Below are positions 36,386 to 45,406 of a DNA stretch of 64,000 nucleotides, piece by piece. A program made the position numbers and the translations under genes. The stretch spans positions 1 to 64,000 of the forward strand of contig NZ_JACJPV010000017.1 in assembly GCF_014696225.1 (NCBI RefSeq). Direction: 5' to 3'. The first letter of the stretch is position 1; each line of letters begins with the position of its first letter. The DNA comes from Anabaena sp. FACHB-1237. Lineage in GTDB: Bacteria > Cyanobacteriota > Cyanobacteriia > Cyanobacteriales > Nostocaceae. Below the pieces are notes generated by a model. It was not told where the DNA came from. It was given only the letters and a program-made list of their open reading frames with translations, and ran no database searches.

Positions 36386-37774
36386 ATGCAAATATCAGAA
36401 GGTGCTGTGAACACTACCAAGGTTAATAATAGTGTGAGTAATATCAAAAATCTCCAAGGATTTGATCAAAACCATCCACCAGATGCTAAATTAATAGATA
36501 GTTGTGTACATTGTGGATTTTGTCTTTCTACTTGTCCCAGTTATCGAGTAATTGGCAAAGAAATGGACTCTCCTCGTGGACGTATTTATTTAATGGATGC
36601 TATTAATGAGGGAGAAATTGCCTTAAATAAAGCTACTATTGAACATTTTGATTCTTGTTTAGGTTGTTTAGCTTGTGTGACAACTTGTCCATCAGGAGTG
36701 CAATATGATAAATTAATTTCTGCTACTCGTCATCAAGTAGAAAGAAATTACAACCGCAATTTTTCTGATAAATTATTGCGTCAATTAATATTTTCTTTAT
36801 TTCCTAATCCTGATATTTTAAGAATATTGTTAGTTCCCTTATTCTTGTATCAGAAATTAGGCATTGCTAAATTAGTACGTGCTACTGGTTTAATTGACAA
36901 TTTTGTGAAAAAAATATCTCCTCAATTAGCAGCAATGGAGTCTATTTTACCAGACATTACTGTTAAATCTTTTCAGGATAATTTACCAGATATTATTCCC
37001 GCAAAAGGTGAAAAAAGATATCGTGTAGGAGTAATTTTAGGATGTGTCCAAAGACTATTTTTCTCTCCAGTAAATGAAGCAACAGTGAGAGTTTTAACTG
37101 CTAACAATTGTGAAGTTGTCATTCCTAAATCTCAAGGTTGTTGTGCAGCACTTCCAGAACATCAGGGACAAGCAGAACAAGCAAAATCTTTAGCAAGACA
37201 AATGATAGATAGTTTTGCAGATAAAAATGTGGATTTTGTAATTATTAATGCTGCTGGTTGTGGACATACTTTGAAAGAATATGGACATATTTTAGCAGAT
37301 GATCCAGAATATGCCCAAAAAGCCAAACAATTTGCGGCAAAAGTAAGAGACGCACAGGAATTTTTAGCTACCGTAGGTTTAACAGCTAAATTATTACCCA
37401 TAAGTGATCAACCTCTGAATTTAGTGTATCAGGATGCTTGTCATTTATTACATGGTCAAAAAATTAGTGTCCAACCTCGTCAATTATTAAAACAAATTCC
37501 TGGAGTAACTTTAAGAGAACCAATTGATGCTGCTTTATGTTGTGGAAGTGCAGGAGTTTATAATCTCTTACAACCAGAAATTGCTGAGGAATTAGGAAAA
37601 CAAAAAGCCCAAAATTTGTTAAATACTGGTGCTAATGTAATTGCATCTCCTAACCCTGGTTGTAGTTTACAAATTAGTAAATATTTACCAGGTTTATCAG
37701 ATAGCAATATTACCATTATGCACCCTATGGAATTGTTAGATTATGCCATTCGCGGAGAAAAATTGAAGATATAA
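36386..37774 (+). CDS. glcF: Glycolate oxidase/dehydrogenase iron-sulfur subunit GlcF
   Basis: A 462-residue protein with two ferredoxin-type 4Fe-4S motifs, CVHCGFCLSTCP (C40, C43, C46, C50) and CLGCLACVTTCP (C91, C94, C97, C101), then two CCG domains (GCCAALPEHQG and CCGSAGVYNLL) as in heterodisulfide-reductase-like subunits. It carries electrons from the flavin subunit. ATG 36386 is chosen because AAAGGA ends ten nt upstream; TTG 36380 would be too close. It forms an operon with glcE. Confidence 0.92.
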   Translation: MQISEGAVNTTKVNNSVSNIKNLQGFDQNHPPDAKLIDSCVHCGFCLSTCPSYRVIGKEMDSPRGRIYLMDAINEGEIALNKATIEHFDSCLGCLACVTTCPSGVQYDKLISATRHQVERNYNRNFSDKLLRQLIFSLFPNPDILRILLVPLFLYQKLGIAKLVRATGLIDNFVKKISPQLAAMESILPDITVKSFQDNLPDIIPAKGEKRYRVGVILGCVQRLFFSPVNEATVRVLTANNCEVVIPKSQGCCAALPEHQGQAEQAKSLARQMIDSFADKNVDFVIINAAGCGHTLKEYGHILADDPEYAQKAKQFAAKVRDAQEFLATVGLTAKLLPISDQPLNLVYQDACHLLHGQKISVQPRQLLKQIPGVTLREPIDAALCCGSAGVYNLLQPEIAEELGKQKAQNLLNTGANVIASPNPGCSLQISKYLPGLSDSNITIMHPMELLDYAIRGEKLKI

Positions 37775-37790
37775 AATAGGGGATAGGGAA

Positions 37791-37826
37791 CATTTGTAAA
37801 CATTTGTAAACATTTGTAAACATTTA
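37791..37826. repeat. 10-bp tandem repeat CATTTGTAAA, three copies plus partial
   Basis: Three exact decamers at 37791-37820 and a partial fourth, 16 nt after glcF stop. A second decamer array of different sequence is at 25555. Confidence 0.85.
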
Positions 37827-37915
37827 TTTTGTTATTTTTCGCAAATGTTCCCTAGACATGGCCTACAACTTTGCTAAAATAGATATTTTTATCTATTTCT
37901 TATCTGATTGCAGTT

Positions 37916-38605
37916 ATGTCTGAATCTAATCATTACCAAACCCTTAATGTTACCCATAATGCTACTCAAGCAGAAATTAAACAAGCATATCGTCGCTTGG
38001 TAAAAATTTTTCATCCTGACACTAATCAAGATACGGCAAATCATGATAAAATTATTTTGATTAATGCGGCCTATGAAGTTTTAAGTGATACGCAACGTCG
38101 CATTAATTATGATCAGGAATTACGTTTAAGTAGTCAAAAATTCCATTATTCCCGTCAAGAAAGAACGGTTTCTGCGCAACAAAGTTATCATAAGAAACGT
38201 AAAATTGCTAAAGATACTGATGAAAAAGTAGAAGAATGGATGAGAGTAATTTATAAACCTGTAAATCGCATACTTTGTGTTATTCTTAATTCTTTAGAAG
38301 AAGAAATTGAAGACTTAGCAGCAGATCCTTTTGATGATGAGTTAATTGAGGAATTTCAAGAGTATTTAACAGCTTGTAGAGATGATTTAAAAAAAGCCCA
38401 AAATATATTTCGTTCTTTACCTAACCCTCCCAGTTTAGCTAAAGCAGCAGCACATCTTTATTATAGTTTAGGTCAGGTAGCAGATGGTTTACAAGAGTTG
38501 GAATATTTCCCTTTAAATTATGATGATCGTTATTTACATACTGGTCAAGAAATGTTTAGAATTGCTATGAGGTTACATTGTGAAGCACAAGAATCTGTGA
38601 GTTGA
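37916..38605 (+). CDS. J-domain (DnaJ-like) protein
   Basis: A 229-residue protein. Residues 5-70 form a J domain with HPD at 33-35 and INAAYEVLSDTQRRINYD at the end; this stimulates the ATPase of DnaK-type Hsp70. The C-terminal 150 residues lack the G/F region and zinc fingers of DnaJ proper and are largely helical with many acidic residues. This layout is seen in cyanobacterial J proteins of unknown client. Confidence 0.85.
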   Translation: MSESNHYQTLNVTHNATQAEIKQAYRRLVKIFHPDTNQDTANHDKIILINAAYEVLSDTQRRINYDQELRLSSQKFHYSRQERTVSAQQSYHKKRKIAKDTDEKVEEWMRVIYKPVNRILCVILNSLEEEIEDLAADPFDDELIEEFQEYLTACRDDLKKAQNIFRSLPNPPSLAKAAAHLYYSLGQVADGLQELEYFPLNYDDRYLHTGQEMFRIAMRLHCEAQESVS

Positions 38606-38670
38606 GAAATACTTAAAAGTAGGATTTATAAGGTTTTCAAGTTACTAAATTAGTAATTGATAAGTGACAG

Positions 38671-39007
38671 CTATGAGAAAAATTTACTAACAATACATTG
38701 AAATCCTGGTAATAAAGGACTAGTTAATTCATCTTCAGGAAATAAAGTGACCACTAATATTACATTAGCTTGTTGATGACGATAAACTTCTACTTTGATA
38801 AGATTATAATCACCAATTCAATATTCTTTATCCTGTTGTTGATTTGTTTTCCCTGGCGATAAAATCTCAATTACTAATTCTGTTGTGCCAGTTAAATGTC
38901 CACTTTCATCTAATAGATGAACTAAAGATTTATTACTTACCCAAACTACATCAGGAATCACATTATCTGACTCTGAAAATATAACTCCAGCAGCGATCGC
39001 TACCTGT
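38671..39007 (-). pseudogene. Remnant of a Uma2-family (DUF820) endonuclease-like gene
   Basis: Reading the - strand from 39000 gives AIAAGVIFSESDNVIPDVVW, then ELVIEILSPGK, matching the core of Uma2 proteins, then an in-frame TGA at 38818-38820, then a continuing homologous tail to TAG at 38671-38673. The N-terminus is missing: a ~104-bp mobile element (39021-39123) begins 14 bp upstream of the remnant. The Uma2 segment with the usual Tyr-rich linker after the TGA is shortened. The gene is certainly dead. Confidence 0.75.
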
Positions 39008-39020
39008 CATAAAATACTTA

Positions 39021-39123
39021 TAAACTGTTGTGCTTTAACTTGAATAATTAATACAAGCAAGATGCTTGTGCTACTGTAACTTCAGGTTTTTTAATTATAC
39101 AGTGAGTGCTGCACATTAGCTTA
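39021..39123 (+). mobile_element. ~104-bp MITE-like element, copy 1
   Basis: It starts TAAACTGTTGTGC and ends GCACATTAGCTTA, imperfect terminal inverted repeats. It contains the core hairpin ACAAGCAAGATGCTTGT (39053-39069) and a conserved right half with TATACAGTGAGTGCTGCACA. Copies 2 and 3 are at 40905-41008 and, reversed, at 63218-63321. It carries no gene and abuts a broken Uma2 gene. Confidence 0.85.
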
Positions 39124-39134
39124 TTACAACATTA

Positions 39135-39198
39135 GTAAGGTGCGCCAGACATATTAATCCTATTAATAGATAGATTGTTTATAGTTGACACACCCTAC
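39135..39198. repeat. ~64-bp element with terminal inverted repeats (copy 2)
   Basis: Ends GTAAGGTGCGCCAGAC and GACACACCCTAC, imperfectly complementary; internal AATCCTATTAATAGATAGATTG matches the copy at 44831-44894. It is 11 bp from MITE copy 1, so the 602-bp gap between the J-protein gene and purT is filled by a pseudogene and two small elements. Confidence 0.7.
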
Positions 39199-39207
39199 AA
39201 ATATAAA

Positions 39208-40374
39208 TTACACCAATTTAACCTTACTAGCGGCTGTAGTGGCTTTTTTTCTAGCTGCTTCCGCATCCACAGCTTTAGCTAAAGCTACCCCCATACGACG
39301 ATAAGGATGGGCGCTAGGTTTACCAAATAAACGAATATCTACATCTGGTTCTGTTAAGGCTTCATCTACACCAATAAAACGCACATCCTCCGATTTTTCA
39401 GAAGCTAAAATAACCGCACTAGCTGAAGGAGATAATAATTCAATTTTGGGAATAGGTAAACCTAAAACTGCCCGTAAATGTAACTCAAATTCATTCAAAT
39501 TTTGGGATATTAATGTTACCATTCCTGTATCATGGGGACGGGGAGAAAGTTCAGAAAAAATCACTTCATCCTGAGTAATGAAAAATTCAACTCCAAAAAT
39601 TCCCGCACCTCCTAAAGCATCAGTAACCTTTTTAGCGATTTCTTGAGATGCCAATATTTTATCTTCAGAAATATTTGCTGGTTGCCAAGATTCTTGATAA
39701 TCTCCTCTTTCTTGTCTGTGGCCAATGGGAGTACAGAAAATAGTCGGTTTATCCCATTGTTTAATCGTTAATAAAGTAATTTCAATATCAAAATTGATAA
39801 ATTCTTCCACAATCACTTTTTGACTATCACCACGAGAATTACTAATAGCATAATTCCAGGCTTTTTCCACTTCGTCACGATTATTAACTACAGATTGACC
39901 TTTTCCTGATGATGACATTACGGGTTTAACCACATTAGGAAAGCCGATTTTTTCAGAAACGTTAATTAACTCTTCCAAGCTAACTGCGTAACCATATTTA
40001 GCCGTTCTAATGCCTAATTCTTGATGAGCTAATTCTCTAATTCTATCACGGTTCATCGTGTAATTAGTAGCTTTAGCTGTGGGAATAACAGTAATTCCTC
40101 GCTCGGCAAATTCCTGTAATTTCTCAGTTCTAATAGCTTCAATTTCCGGGATAATAAAATCAGGTTGATGTTTGTTGACAACTGTTTCTAAATCTTCTCC
40201 ACTTAACATAGAAATGACTTCGCAACAGTCGGCAACTTGCATTGCTGGGGCGTTAGCATATCTATCTACAGCAATCACGTAATTGCCTAATCTTTGGGCA
40301 GCAATTACAAATTCTTTTCCTAGTTCTCCAGCACCTAGTAACATTAATTTTTGCGGAAGTTGACGGGTTTTCAT
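39208..40374 (-). CDS. purT: Formate-dependent phosphoribosylglycinamide formyltransferase (GAR transformylase 2)
   Basis: A 388-residue ATP-grasp enzyme of the purine pathway that makes formyl-GAR from GAR, formate and [22 protein letters not shown] is the N-terminal dinucleotide-like loop, [16 protein letters not shown] and [12 protein letters not shown] the ATP-grasp lid and P-loop, and [12 protein letters not shown] the Mg/ATP-binding end. Length matches the family (about 390). It is single-copy and monocistronic here. Confidence 0.93.
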   Translation of the reverse strand: MKTRQLPQKLMLLGAGELGKEFVIAAQRLGNYVIAVDRYANAPAMQVADCCEVISMLSGEDLETVVNKHQPDFIIPEIEAIRTEKLQEFAERGITVIPTAKATNYTMNRDRIRELAHQELGIRTAKYGYAVSLEELINVSEKIGFPNVVKPVMSSSGKGQSVVNNRDEVEKAWNYAISNSRGDSQKVIVEEFINFDIEITLLTIKQWDKPTIFCTPIGHRQERGDYQESWQPANISEDKILASQEIAKKVTDALGGAGIFGVEFFITQDEVIFSELSPRPHDTGMVTLISQNLNEFELHLRAVLGLPIPKIELLSPSASAVILASEKSEDVRFIGVDEALTEPDVDIRLFGKPSAHPYRRMGVALAKAVDAEAARKKATTAASKVKLV

Positions 40375-40487
40375 ATTGGGAATATCTCTCTTATTAAATA
40401 AAGAATGTCAAATTACAAAGTCTTGTTAAAACTGTTGTATTTTAATCTTTTGTTAATTTACCATACTTTATGCATACTTCAACAATC

Positions 40488-40520
40488 AGATCCCTGACTT
40501 CTTTAAGAAGTCGGGGATCT
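40488..40520. terminator. Gene-end palindrome (family member D)
   Basis: Arms 40488-40503 and 40505-40520 with a single mismatch (T opposite G). It is 69 nt 3' of the DUF167 gene on the - strand and upstream of purT. Confidence 0.7.
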
Positions 40521-40588
40521 GGCTGTAAAAGTCTCCTGGTTCCCCTAGGGGGTATCTCTAAATGTCTAAAGTGACTATTAGTATCAAT

Positions 40589-40819
40589 TCAAATATCAGA
40601 AGTTAAAATTTCCACAACTTTATGACGAGAAGATAAACCTAATTTGATGATCACATCAGACTTTTTTACTTGATATTTCTGGGAAATTAATGTTATTAAT
40701 TCTGCGTTAGCTTTACCATCTATAGGTGGTGATTTTAAATGTACAATTAAACTACCATCTTCTAATTCTTCGATTCTTTGTTGTTTAGAACTAGGTTTAA
40801 CTTTGACTTTTTTCTGCAT
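40589..40819 (-). CDS. DUF167 (YggU) family protein
   Basis: A 76-residue protein with the family core [28 protein letters not shown] and [12 protein letters not shown]. The fold is known but the function is not. Length is normal for the family. The gene is alone between a palindrome and MITE copy 2. Confidence 0.87.
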   Translation of the reverse strand: MQKKVKVKPSSKQQRIEELEDGSLIVHLKSPPIDGKANAELITLISQKYQVKKSDVIIKLGLSSRHKVVEILTSDI

Positions 40820-40904
40820 TTTTGTTTTTTATATTGATATTCTTTTAGGTTGATATGTTATATTTATCTTGACAACCAATAACTCTCAATTATCAATTGT
40901 CAAT

Positions 40905-41008
40905 TAACCTGTTGTGCTTTTAATTTGGACAATAGATGCAAGCAAGATGCTTGCACTACACTAATTTTAGGTTTTTTAGTTATACAGTGAGTGCTGCACA
41001 TCAGCTTA
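40905..41008 (+). mobile_element. ~104-bp MITE-like element, copy 2, bordered by a 16-bp direct duplication
   Basis: It starts TAACCTGTTGTGC and ends GCACATCAGCTTA; the core hairpin is GCAAGCAAGATGCTTGC (40938-40954), in which the outermost pair differs from copy 1 but still pairs. TATCAATTGTCAATTA is present at both borders (40891-40906 and 41007-41022). It sits just 3' of the NGN-like gene. Confidence 0.85.
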
Positions 41009-41015
41009 TCAATTG

Positions 41016-41327
41016 TCAATTACTCAACATTCTCTTAACCTGTGCTGGTTGTAATGGTTTACGTTCAATATTTTGAAAACATTCAATTTCTTTGAGATGA
41101 CTATAGGCATTTTTAAAATTACTCAGATTTAATAATACAATATCTTGATATACTGCATCCGCAGGAGATTTGATATCTATAATTATTTCCTGTAATTGAT
41201 TTTTAGCGATCGCAATATGCAAATATTTTAAAAACACTTCTCGTTTTTTAGAACGTACAGTTAATAAATACCAATTACTCTGATTATTATTACTTACTGG
41301 AGATTCTACAGGTTCAATAGTGGACAT
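41016..41327 (-). CDS. Small protein resembling a NusG N-terminal (NGN) domain
   Basis: A 103-residue protein. NWYLLTVRSKKREVFLKYL followed by a helix and AVYQDIVLLNLSNFKNAYSHL resembles the NGN fold of NusG/RfaH; there is no KOW domain. Conserved small proteins of this type occur in cyanobacteria with unknown function. The stop codon lies inside the right copy of the duplication that borders MITE copy 2, so the C-terminus ends exactly at the insertion site. Confidence 0.6.
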   Translation of the reverse strand: MSTIEPVESPVSNNNQSNWYLLTVRSKKREVFLKYLHIAIAKNQLQEIIIDIKSPADAVYQDIVLLNLSNFKNAYSHLKEIECFQNIERKPLQPAQVKRMLSN

Positions 41328-41517
41328 AATTTGTATTTTGCTATTACTTGTTAATTAAAGAAATTGATTATTCCATAACATCTTACAGCAAATTGTCCAT
41401 CAGATGTTTAGGTAATATAATTTTTTTTCTAGGAATTTTTCTTGGAAACCGTTAATTAACCCTTGTAGAGACGTTAAATGAAACATCTCTACATTTATCA
41501 TTTATCAATTACCAACT

Positions 41518-42696
41518 TTATTTCCTTGACCAATATTTATATGCTGCACAACTTAATGTGATTACACCTGTCACAATAGCAGATTCATCTACTTCAAACT
41601 GGGGGTGATGAAGAGGATAATTATCTCTATCAGGATAACCTACACCTAAACGAAACATAGCACCAGGAGCGTGTTCTAAATATACAGAAAAATCCTCTGC
41701 ACCTAAAGAGGGTTCTGGTAAAATCTGGATGTGATCATTAGTTAAAGCCTCTTCAGCCACAGACTGTAATAACTGTGTTAAACTATAGTCATTTTGGACA
41801 CTAGGCACACCAGGCACATATTGAATCTCATATTTAGCATTATAACAATTACAAACATTAGCTACTATATTTTCAATCCATTGAGGTAATTCAGTCCGGG
41901 TATCGGGATGTAGCGATCGCACAGTACCCGATAATTCTACCTGATCAGCGATAATATTTGCTGCCCTACCACCGCTAATTTTACCAATACTCAATACAAC
42001 AGGATGTAACGGATTTTGAGTGCGGCTAATAGCTTGTTGTAAAGCTGTAATCACTTGAGAACTAATCCAAATCGCATCAATAGCTTCATGAGGACGCGCA
42101 CCATGTCCAGACTCACCAAATATATTAATTTTTAGATTATCTGCTGCGGCTGTTAATGCACCATAACGAATACCCACAGTACCCGCAGGAATAGAGGGGA
42201 AAACGTGCAACCCTAAAATTGCACCGACATTATTCATAACCCCATCAGCTATCATCCAAGAAGCACCTTGAGCAATTTCTTCTGCCGGTTGGAATAAAAA
42301 TCTGATCTTACCACCTATTTCTGGCGCAATTTGGGAAAGTACCATCGCAGTTCCCAAACCTACAGTAGTATGAATATCATGGCCACAAGCGTGCATCACT
42401 CCTGAAATACGAGAAGCATAATCTAAACCAGTACGCTCTTGAATAGGTAAAGCATCCATATCAGTGCGAATAGCTAATATATGATCACTATCCTGCGTCC
42501 CTTGTAATTCTGCTAATACGCCAGTTTTACCAACTCCTTCTTGAGCGTGGAGCCCACTAGATGATAGCACACCGGCAACAAAAGCGGCGGTTTGATATTC
42601 CTGACCACTCAACTCTGGATGTGCGTGAAGATGACGACGAATTTCTACTAGTCTGGGGGCTAAGGTTGTTGTTAAGTGCTTGATTTGAGTTAGCAT
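41518..42696 (-). CDS. M20 family amidohydrolase (N-acyl-amino-acid/IAA-conjugate type)
   Basis: A 392-residue metallopeptidase-fold hydrolase. DMDALPIQE, HACGHDIHT and FQPAEEIAQGA give the metal ligands, and SLGAEDFS closes the site; ESGHGARPHEAIDA marks the dimerisation/substrate domain. Family members release amino acids from N-acyl or hippurate-like substrates. Two likely promoter features, an inverted repeat TTTGCAA/TTGCAAA at 42833-42849 and AT-rich DNA, lie upstream on the - strand. Confidence 0.88.
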   Translation of the reverse strand: MLTQIKHLTTTLAPRLVEIRRHLHAHPELSGQEYQTAAFVAGVLSSSGLHAQEGVGKTGVLAELQGTQDSDHILAIRTDMDALPIQERTGLDYASRISGVMHACGHDIHTTVGLGTAMVLSQIAPEIGGKIRFLFQPAEEIAQGASWMIADGVMNNVGAILGLHVFPSIPAGTVGIRYGALTAAADNLKINIFGESGHGARPHEAIDAIWISSQVITALQQAISRTQNPLHPVVLSIGKISGGRAANIIADQVELSGTVRSLHPDTRTELPQWIENIVANVCNCYNAKYEIQYVPGVPSVQNDYSLTQLLQSVAEEALTNDHIQILPEPSLGAEDFSVYLEHAPGAMFRLGVGYPDRDNYPLHHPQFEVDESAIVTGVITLSCAAYKYWSRK

Positions 42697-42907
42697 AGCA
42701 ATAATTTATGATATTCCCGATCATCTTCTTTATACATTATAAACAACTGTAAACAGGTTAAATAAGGAAATAGGATGCAAAAAACAGGATCATCAAGAAA
42801 TCTAAAAAAAATATAAACTTTTGTAAAAAACCTTTGCAATTTTTGCAAAAAAGTGTATATTAAATGGGACTGAATATACTGAAAGATTTATAGTCTACTA
42901 AATATGT

Positions 42908-42944
42908 AGATGCCCCTAATTTTTTTGATAAATTAGGGGTATCT
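42908..42944. terminator. Hairpin 3' of the kinase gene
   Basis: Arms AGATGCCCCTAATTT and AAATTAGGGGTATCT, 79 nt downstream of the - strand kinase stop. It has the same AGAT-x-CCCC layout as the gene-end palindromes but a different inner sequence. Confidence 0.6.
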
Positions 42945-42954
42945 TTGTTTATAA

Positions 42955-42982
42955 GGAGTCAGGAGTCGGGAGTCAGGAGTCA
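42955..42982. repeat. Heptamer tandem repeat GGAGTCA, four copies
   Basis: Four contiguous heptamers, the second with a G at position 7. A similar array of the same unit is at 63322-63354. Confidence 0.8.
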
Positions 42983-43022
42983 CAATGAAAAAATCTTGAC
43001 TTTTGAATGCATGACTTTTTTC

Positions 43023-44717
43023 CTACCTCCATCCTAACCAGCGTAAAAATGGAACTATTAAGTAATAGTTAATACTTAAACATAAACTCAAAGCAATACT
43101 AACTAAAGTAAAAAAAGCTACAGGCTGGAAAAACTCTAAACTGTGGGGTTGACTGGTAAAGTGGAATAAACTTACCTTTAATCCTATTTTGTATAATAAA
43201 GCGATTATATTAGTAATTAACAAAGGAGTCAGAATAGCATAAGCTATTTTATGACTGCGTAAACCCAAACCAACAATCAAAATAAATAATGATGTTAAAA
43301 TCCATATAGTGATAGCTTCTGCCGCATCTAAAGGACTAATAAATAGAGACGCTATCCAACCCAAAGCATAACCAATACAACCTAGTAAAGCGGATAATAT
43401 AAAACGTCTTTTTTGTCCAAAACAACCGGATAGAGTAATTCCCCAGGAAGTTCCCAAGCCAGATAAAGCATACATAATAAATTCTAATAGTAAATAATCA
43501 GGTTTATTGTTGAGCAAAGTTGGCAATTGAGAAGATAAAGATGAGAATAGTTCTAACCAGCGATCGCCCAAATGAGTATGATAAGCTAAGAAAAAACCAA
43601 TTACAGTACCACCAATGGTACAAATACTAGTAATGAATATAGTCCAAATAGTAGCTAGACAAGCGAAAACAACCTGCCAAATTAACTTAATAATAGATAA
43701 ACTGACATTACCCAGAGTGTGAGCAACATTAGTAGCAGCTTGAACAATTATAGCACCGATACTATTAAATAAATCCGATTTGGGGGCAGGAGAAGCAATT
43801 TTGAGTAATCTTTTATAAATAATAGCAGCATGAGGAGGACGGGATGGAACATCCTCCGCAATCATTTCATCAAGTAAATCAGCCAAATCAGAATTTATTT
43901 GACAATAACCACGCCATTTTAACTTACCAGTGACAGCATCTTCTAATTCTGGGGGATATTTACCAGTAAGTAACTGAATCATAGTACGTCCGAGAGCATA
44001 AAAATCTGCTGCAGGTCCTACATTACCACCGCGAACTTGTTCTTGGGGACTATAACCAGAAGAATACAGTCGAGTAGAAGAAGGTTGAGATTGGAGAATG
44101 GAACCAGTGAACTGTTTAGCACCGCCGAAGTCAATTAACACCAATTGATCATCATCCCCAGGGACATTCCGCAACATCAAATTAGAAGGTTTAATATCCC
44201 GATGAATAATTTGTTTTTTATGTAACTCCTGTAAAATCAGTATAGCTTGAATAAACCATTGTAAAACCTGATCCTCTGGACAACCTTGGAGAGAATTTTG
44301 CAACACAGACTCCAAAGTTTGTCCATTGATTTTTTCCATCACCAAACATGGTAACTGTAAAGGTTGAGGACTATTGATAGTAACTTGAAAATAGCCATCA
44401 GCATCAACTTTTGGCACACCAGAATAACGGAAATTACTTAAAACTTCCGCTTCTTGAATAAACAACTCCAAGGCTTTAGGTGTAGTATCTATTAACACCT
44501 TTAAAACCTTTTCGGATTGAGTTTTAGTATCCCAAAGCGTGTAGATATGGGAAAAACCTCCTAAACCAAGACGGTGAAGAGGGACATAACGGTTCAATAG
44601 CTGTAAAGGAGAGCCGCAGCTATGACAGAATTTATTACCCCAGGGTTGGGGATAAGGACGTTGACAATGGGGATTTATGCAGTGAACCGCACTCTGAGTT
44701 ATCTGGGTCAAAACCAC
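43023..44717 (-). CDS. Membrane Ser/Thr protein kinase with N-terminal zinc ribbon
   Basis: A 564-residue protein beginning at GTG 44717. A zinc ribbon has Cys pairs at 13/18 and 31/34. The kinase domain follows: GLGGFS glycine loop (51-56), VAIK-equivalent K73, catalytic HRDIKPSN (HRD 172-174) and DFGG (196-199), with the YSPQEQVRGG segment of Pkn2-type kinases. After residue 335 come about six membrane helices, so a cytoplasmic kinase is tethered to the membrane; no extracellular sensor domain is visible. The layout is common in filamentous cyanobacteria. Confidence 0.88.
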   Translation of the reverse strand: MVLTQITQSAVHCINPHCQRPYPQPWGNKFCHSCGSPLQLLNRYVPLHRLGLGGFSHIYTLWDTKTQSEKVLKVLIDTTPKALELFIQEAEVLSNFRYSGVPKVDADGYFQVTINSPQPLQLPCLVMEKINGQTLESVLQNSLQGCPEDQVLQWFIQAILILQELHKKQIIHRDIKPSNLMLRNVPGDDDQLVLIDFGGAKQFTGSILQSQPSSTRLYSSGYSPQEQVRGGNVGPAADFYALGRTMIQLLTGKYPPELEDAVTGKLKWRGYCQINSDLADLLDEMIAEDVPSRPPHAAIIYKRLLKIASPAPKSDLFNSIGAIIVQAATNVAHTLGNVSLSIIKLIWQVVFACLATIWTIFITSICTIGGTVIGFFLAYHTHLGDRWLELFSSLSSQLPTLLNNKPDYLLLEFIMYALSGLGTSWGITLSGCFGQKRRFILSALLGCIGYALGWIASLFISPLDAAEAITIWILTSLFILIVGLGLRSHKIAYAILTPLLITNIIALLYKIGLKVSLFHFTSQPHSLEFFQPVAFFTLVSIALSLCLSINYYLIVPFLRWLGWR

Positions 44718-44830
44718 GAAATTACAAAGGCTGGATTGATTTTAGCGCCTATTTAGCGTCTATTCCACAAAGATAGATCATACCTTAGCCAGAAAATCCC
44801 GGAATTATTGAGCAGATGTTTTAAAAATTT

Positions 44831-44894
44831 TAGGGTGCGTCAGACTGTATCAATCCTGTAAATAAATAGATTGTTGATATCTGACGCACCCTAC
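44831..44894. repeat. ~64-bp element with terminal inverted repeats (copy 3)
   Basis: The best copy: TAGGGTGCGTCAGA at the left and TCTGACGCACCCTA at the right are perfect inverted repeats of 14 bp. Confidence 0.85.
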
Positions 44895-44915
44895 CATGTA
44901 GGATGTGTAGTAAAT

Positions 44916-44932
44916 GCAAGCATCTTGCTTGC
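44916..44932. repeat. Free-standing 17-bp MITE core hairpin
   Basis: GCAAGCATCTTGCTTGC: a 6-bp stem around ATCTT, identical to the core of MITE copy 2, without the rest of the element. Confidence 0.75.
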
Positions 44933-45107
44933 ATTGCTGATAAATTATTCAGCTATCAGTAATCAGTTAATACCAGTAATAAAAGGAATTGAGAAATTTT
45001 AATTTCACTATTATCTACATCTGGTTCTTGTCATTGTTCCTATTAAAATATTTGATGATGGCTGATAACTGACGGATGAATACTTACAAAATTATTGAGC
45101 AAAATAC

Positions 45108-45380
45108 CTAAATTAACGTACTGATGAATTGTAGGAAAACATAAAGAAATATTAATAGGTTGGTAGTTATCACAAGAATAATAGTTAAATAATTTTGGGA
45201 GCAATAAAAATGTAGCTTGCTCTTGAGAATAAAAACCAGGAATAGTAGATAGGTAAAAGTAGATAAGTACAAATAGGGGAAAAAATACTCTTCATTCCTA
45301 ATTATGCCTATCATACCTAAAATTACTAATGAAGAAATGGGTAAATCTACCAAAAATTGCTGCACATCAAAAATAATCAT
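45108..45380 (-). CDS. Possible small membrane protein (doubtful)
   Basis: A 90-residue frame made almost wholly of hydrophobic residues with two or three possible membrane helices. It starts 27 nt from the divergent heme oxygenase gene. No RBS and no family were recognised; AT-rich DNA readily yields such frames by chance. It may be spurious. Confidence 0.2.
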   Translation of the reverse strand: MIIFDVQQFLVDLPISSLVILGMIGIIRNEEYFFPYLYLSTFTYLLFLVFILKSKLHFYCSQNYLTIILVITTNLLIFLYVFLQFISTLI

Positions 45381-45406
45381 CTGTACTCAACGACATAGGA
45401 AAAAAA

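Larger units (their letters stand above)
44718..45107. other. Intergenic region dominated by small repeats
   Basis: 390 bases between the kinase gene start and the small - strand ORF. It holds the ~64-bp element copy 3, then a free-standing 17-bp core hairpin. The remainder contains degenerate CAGCTATCAGTAATCAG-type simple sequence and no supportable gene. Confidence 0.6.
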
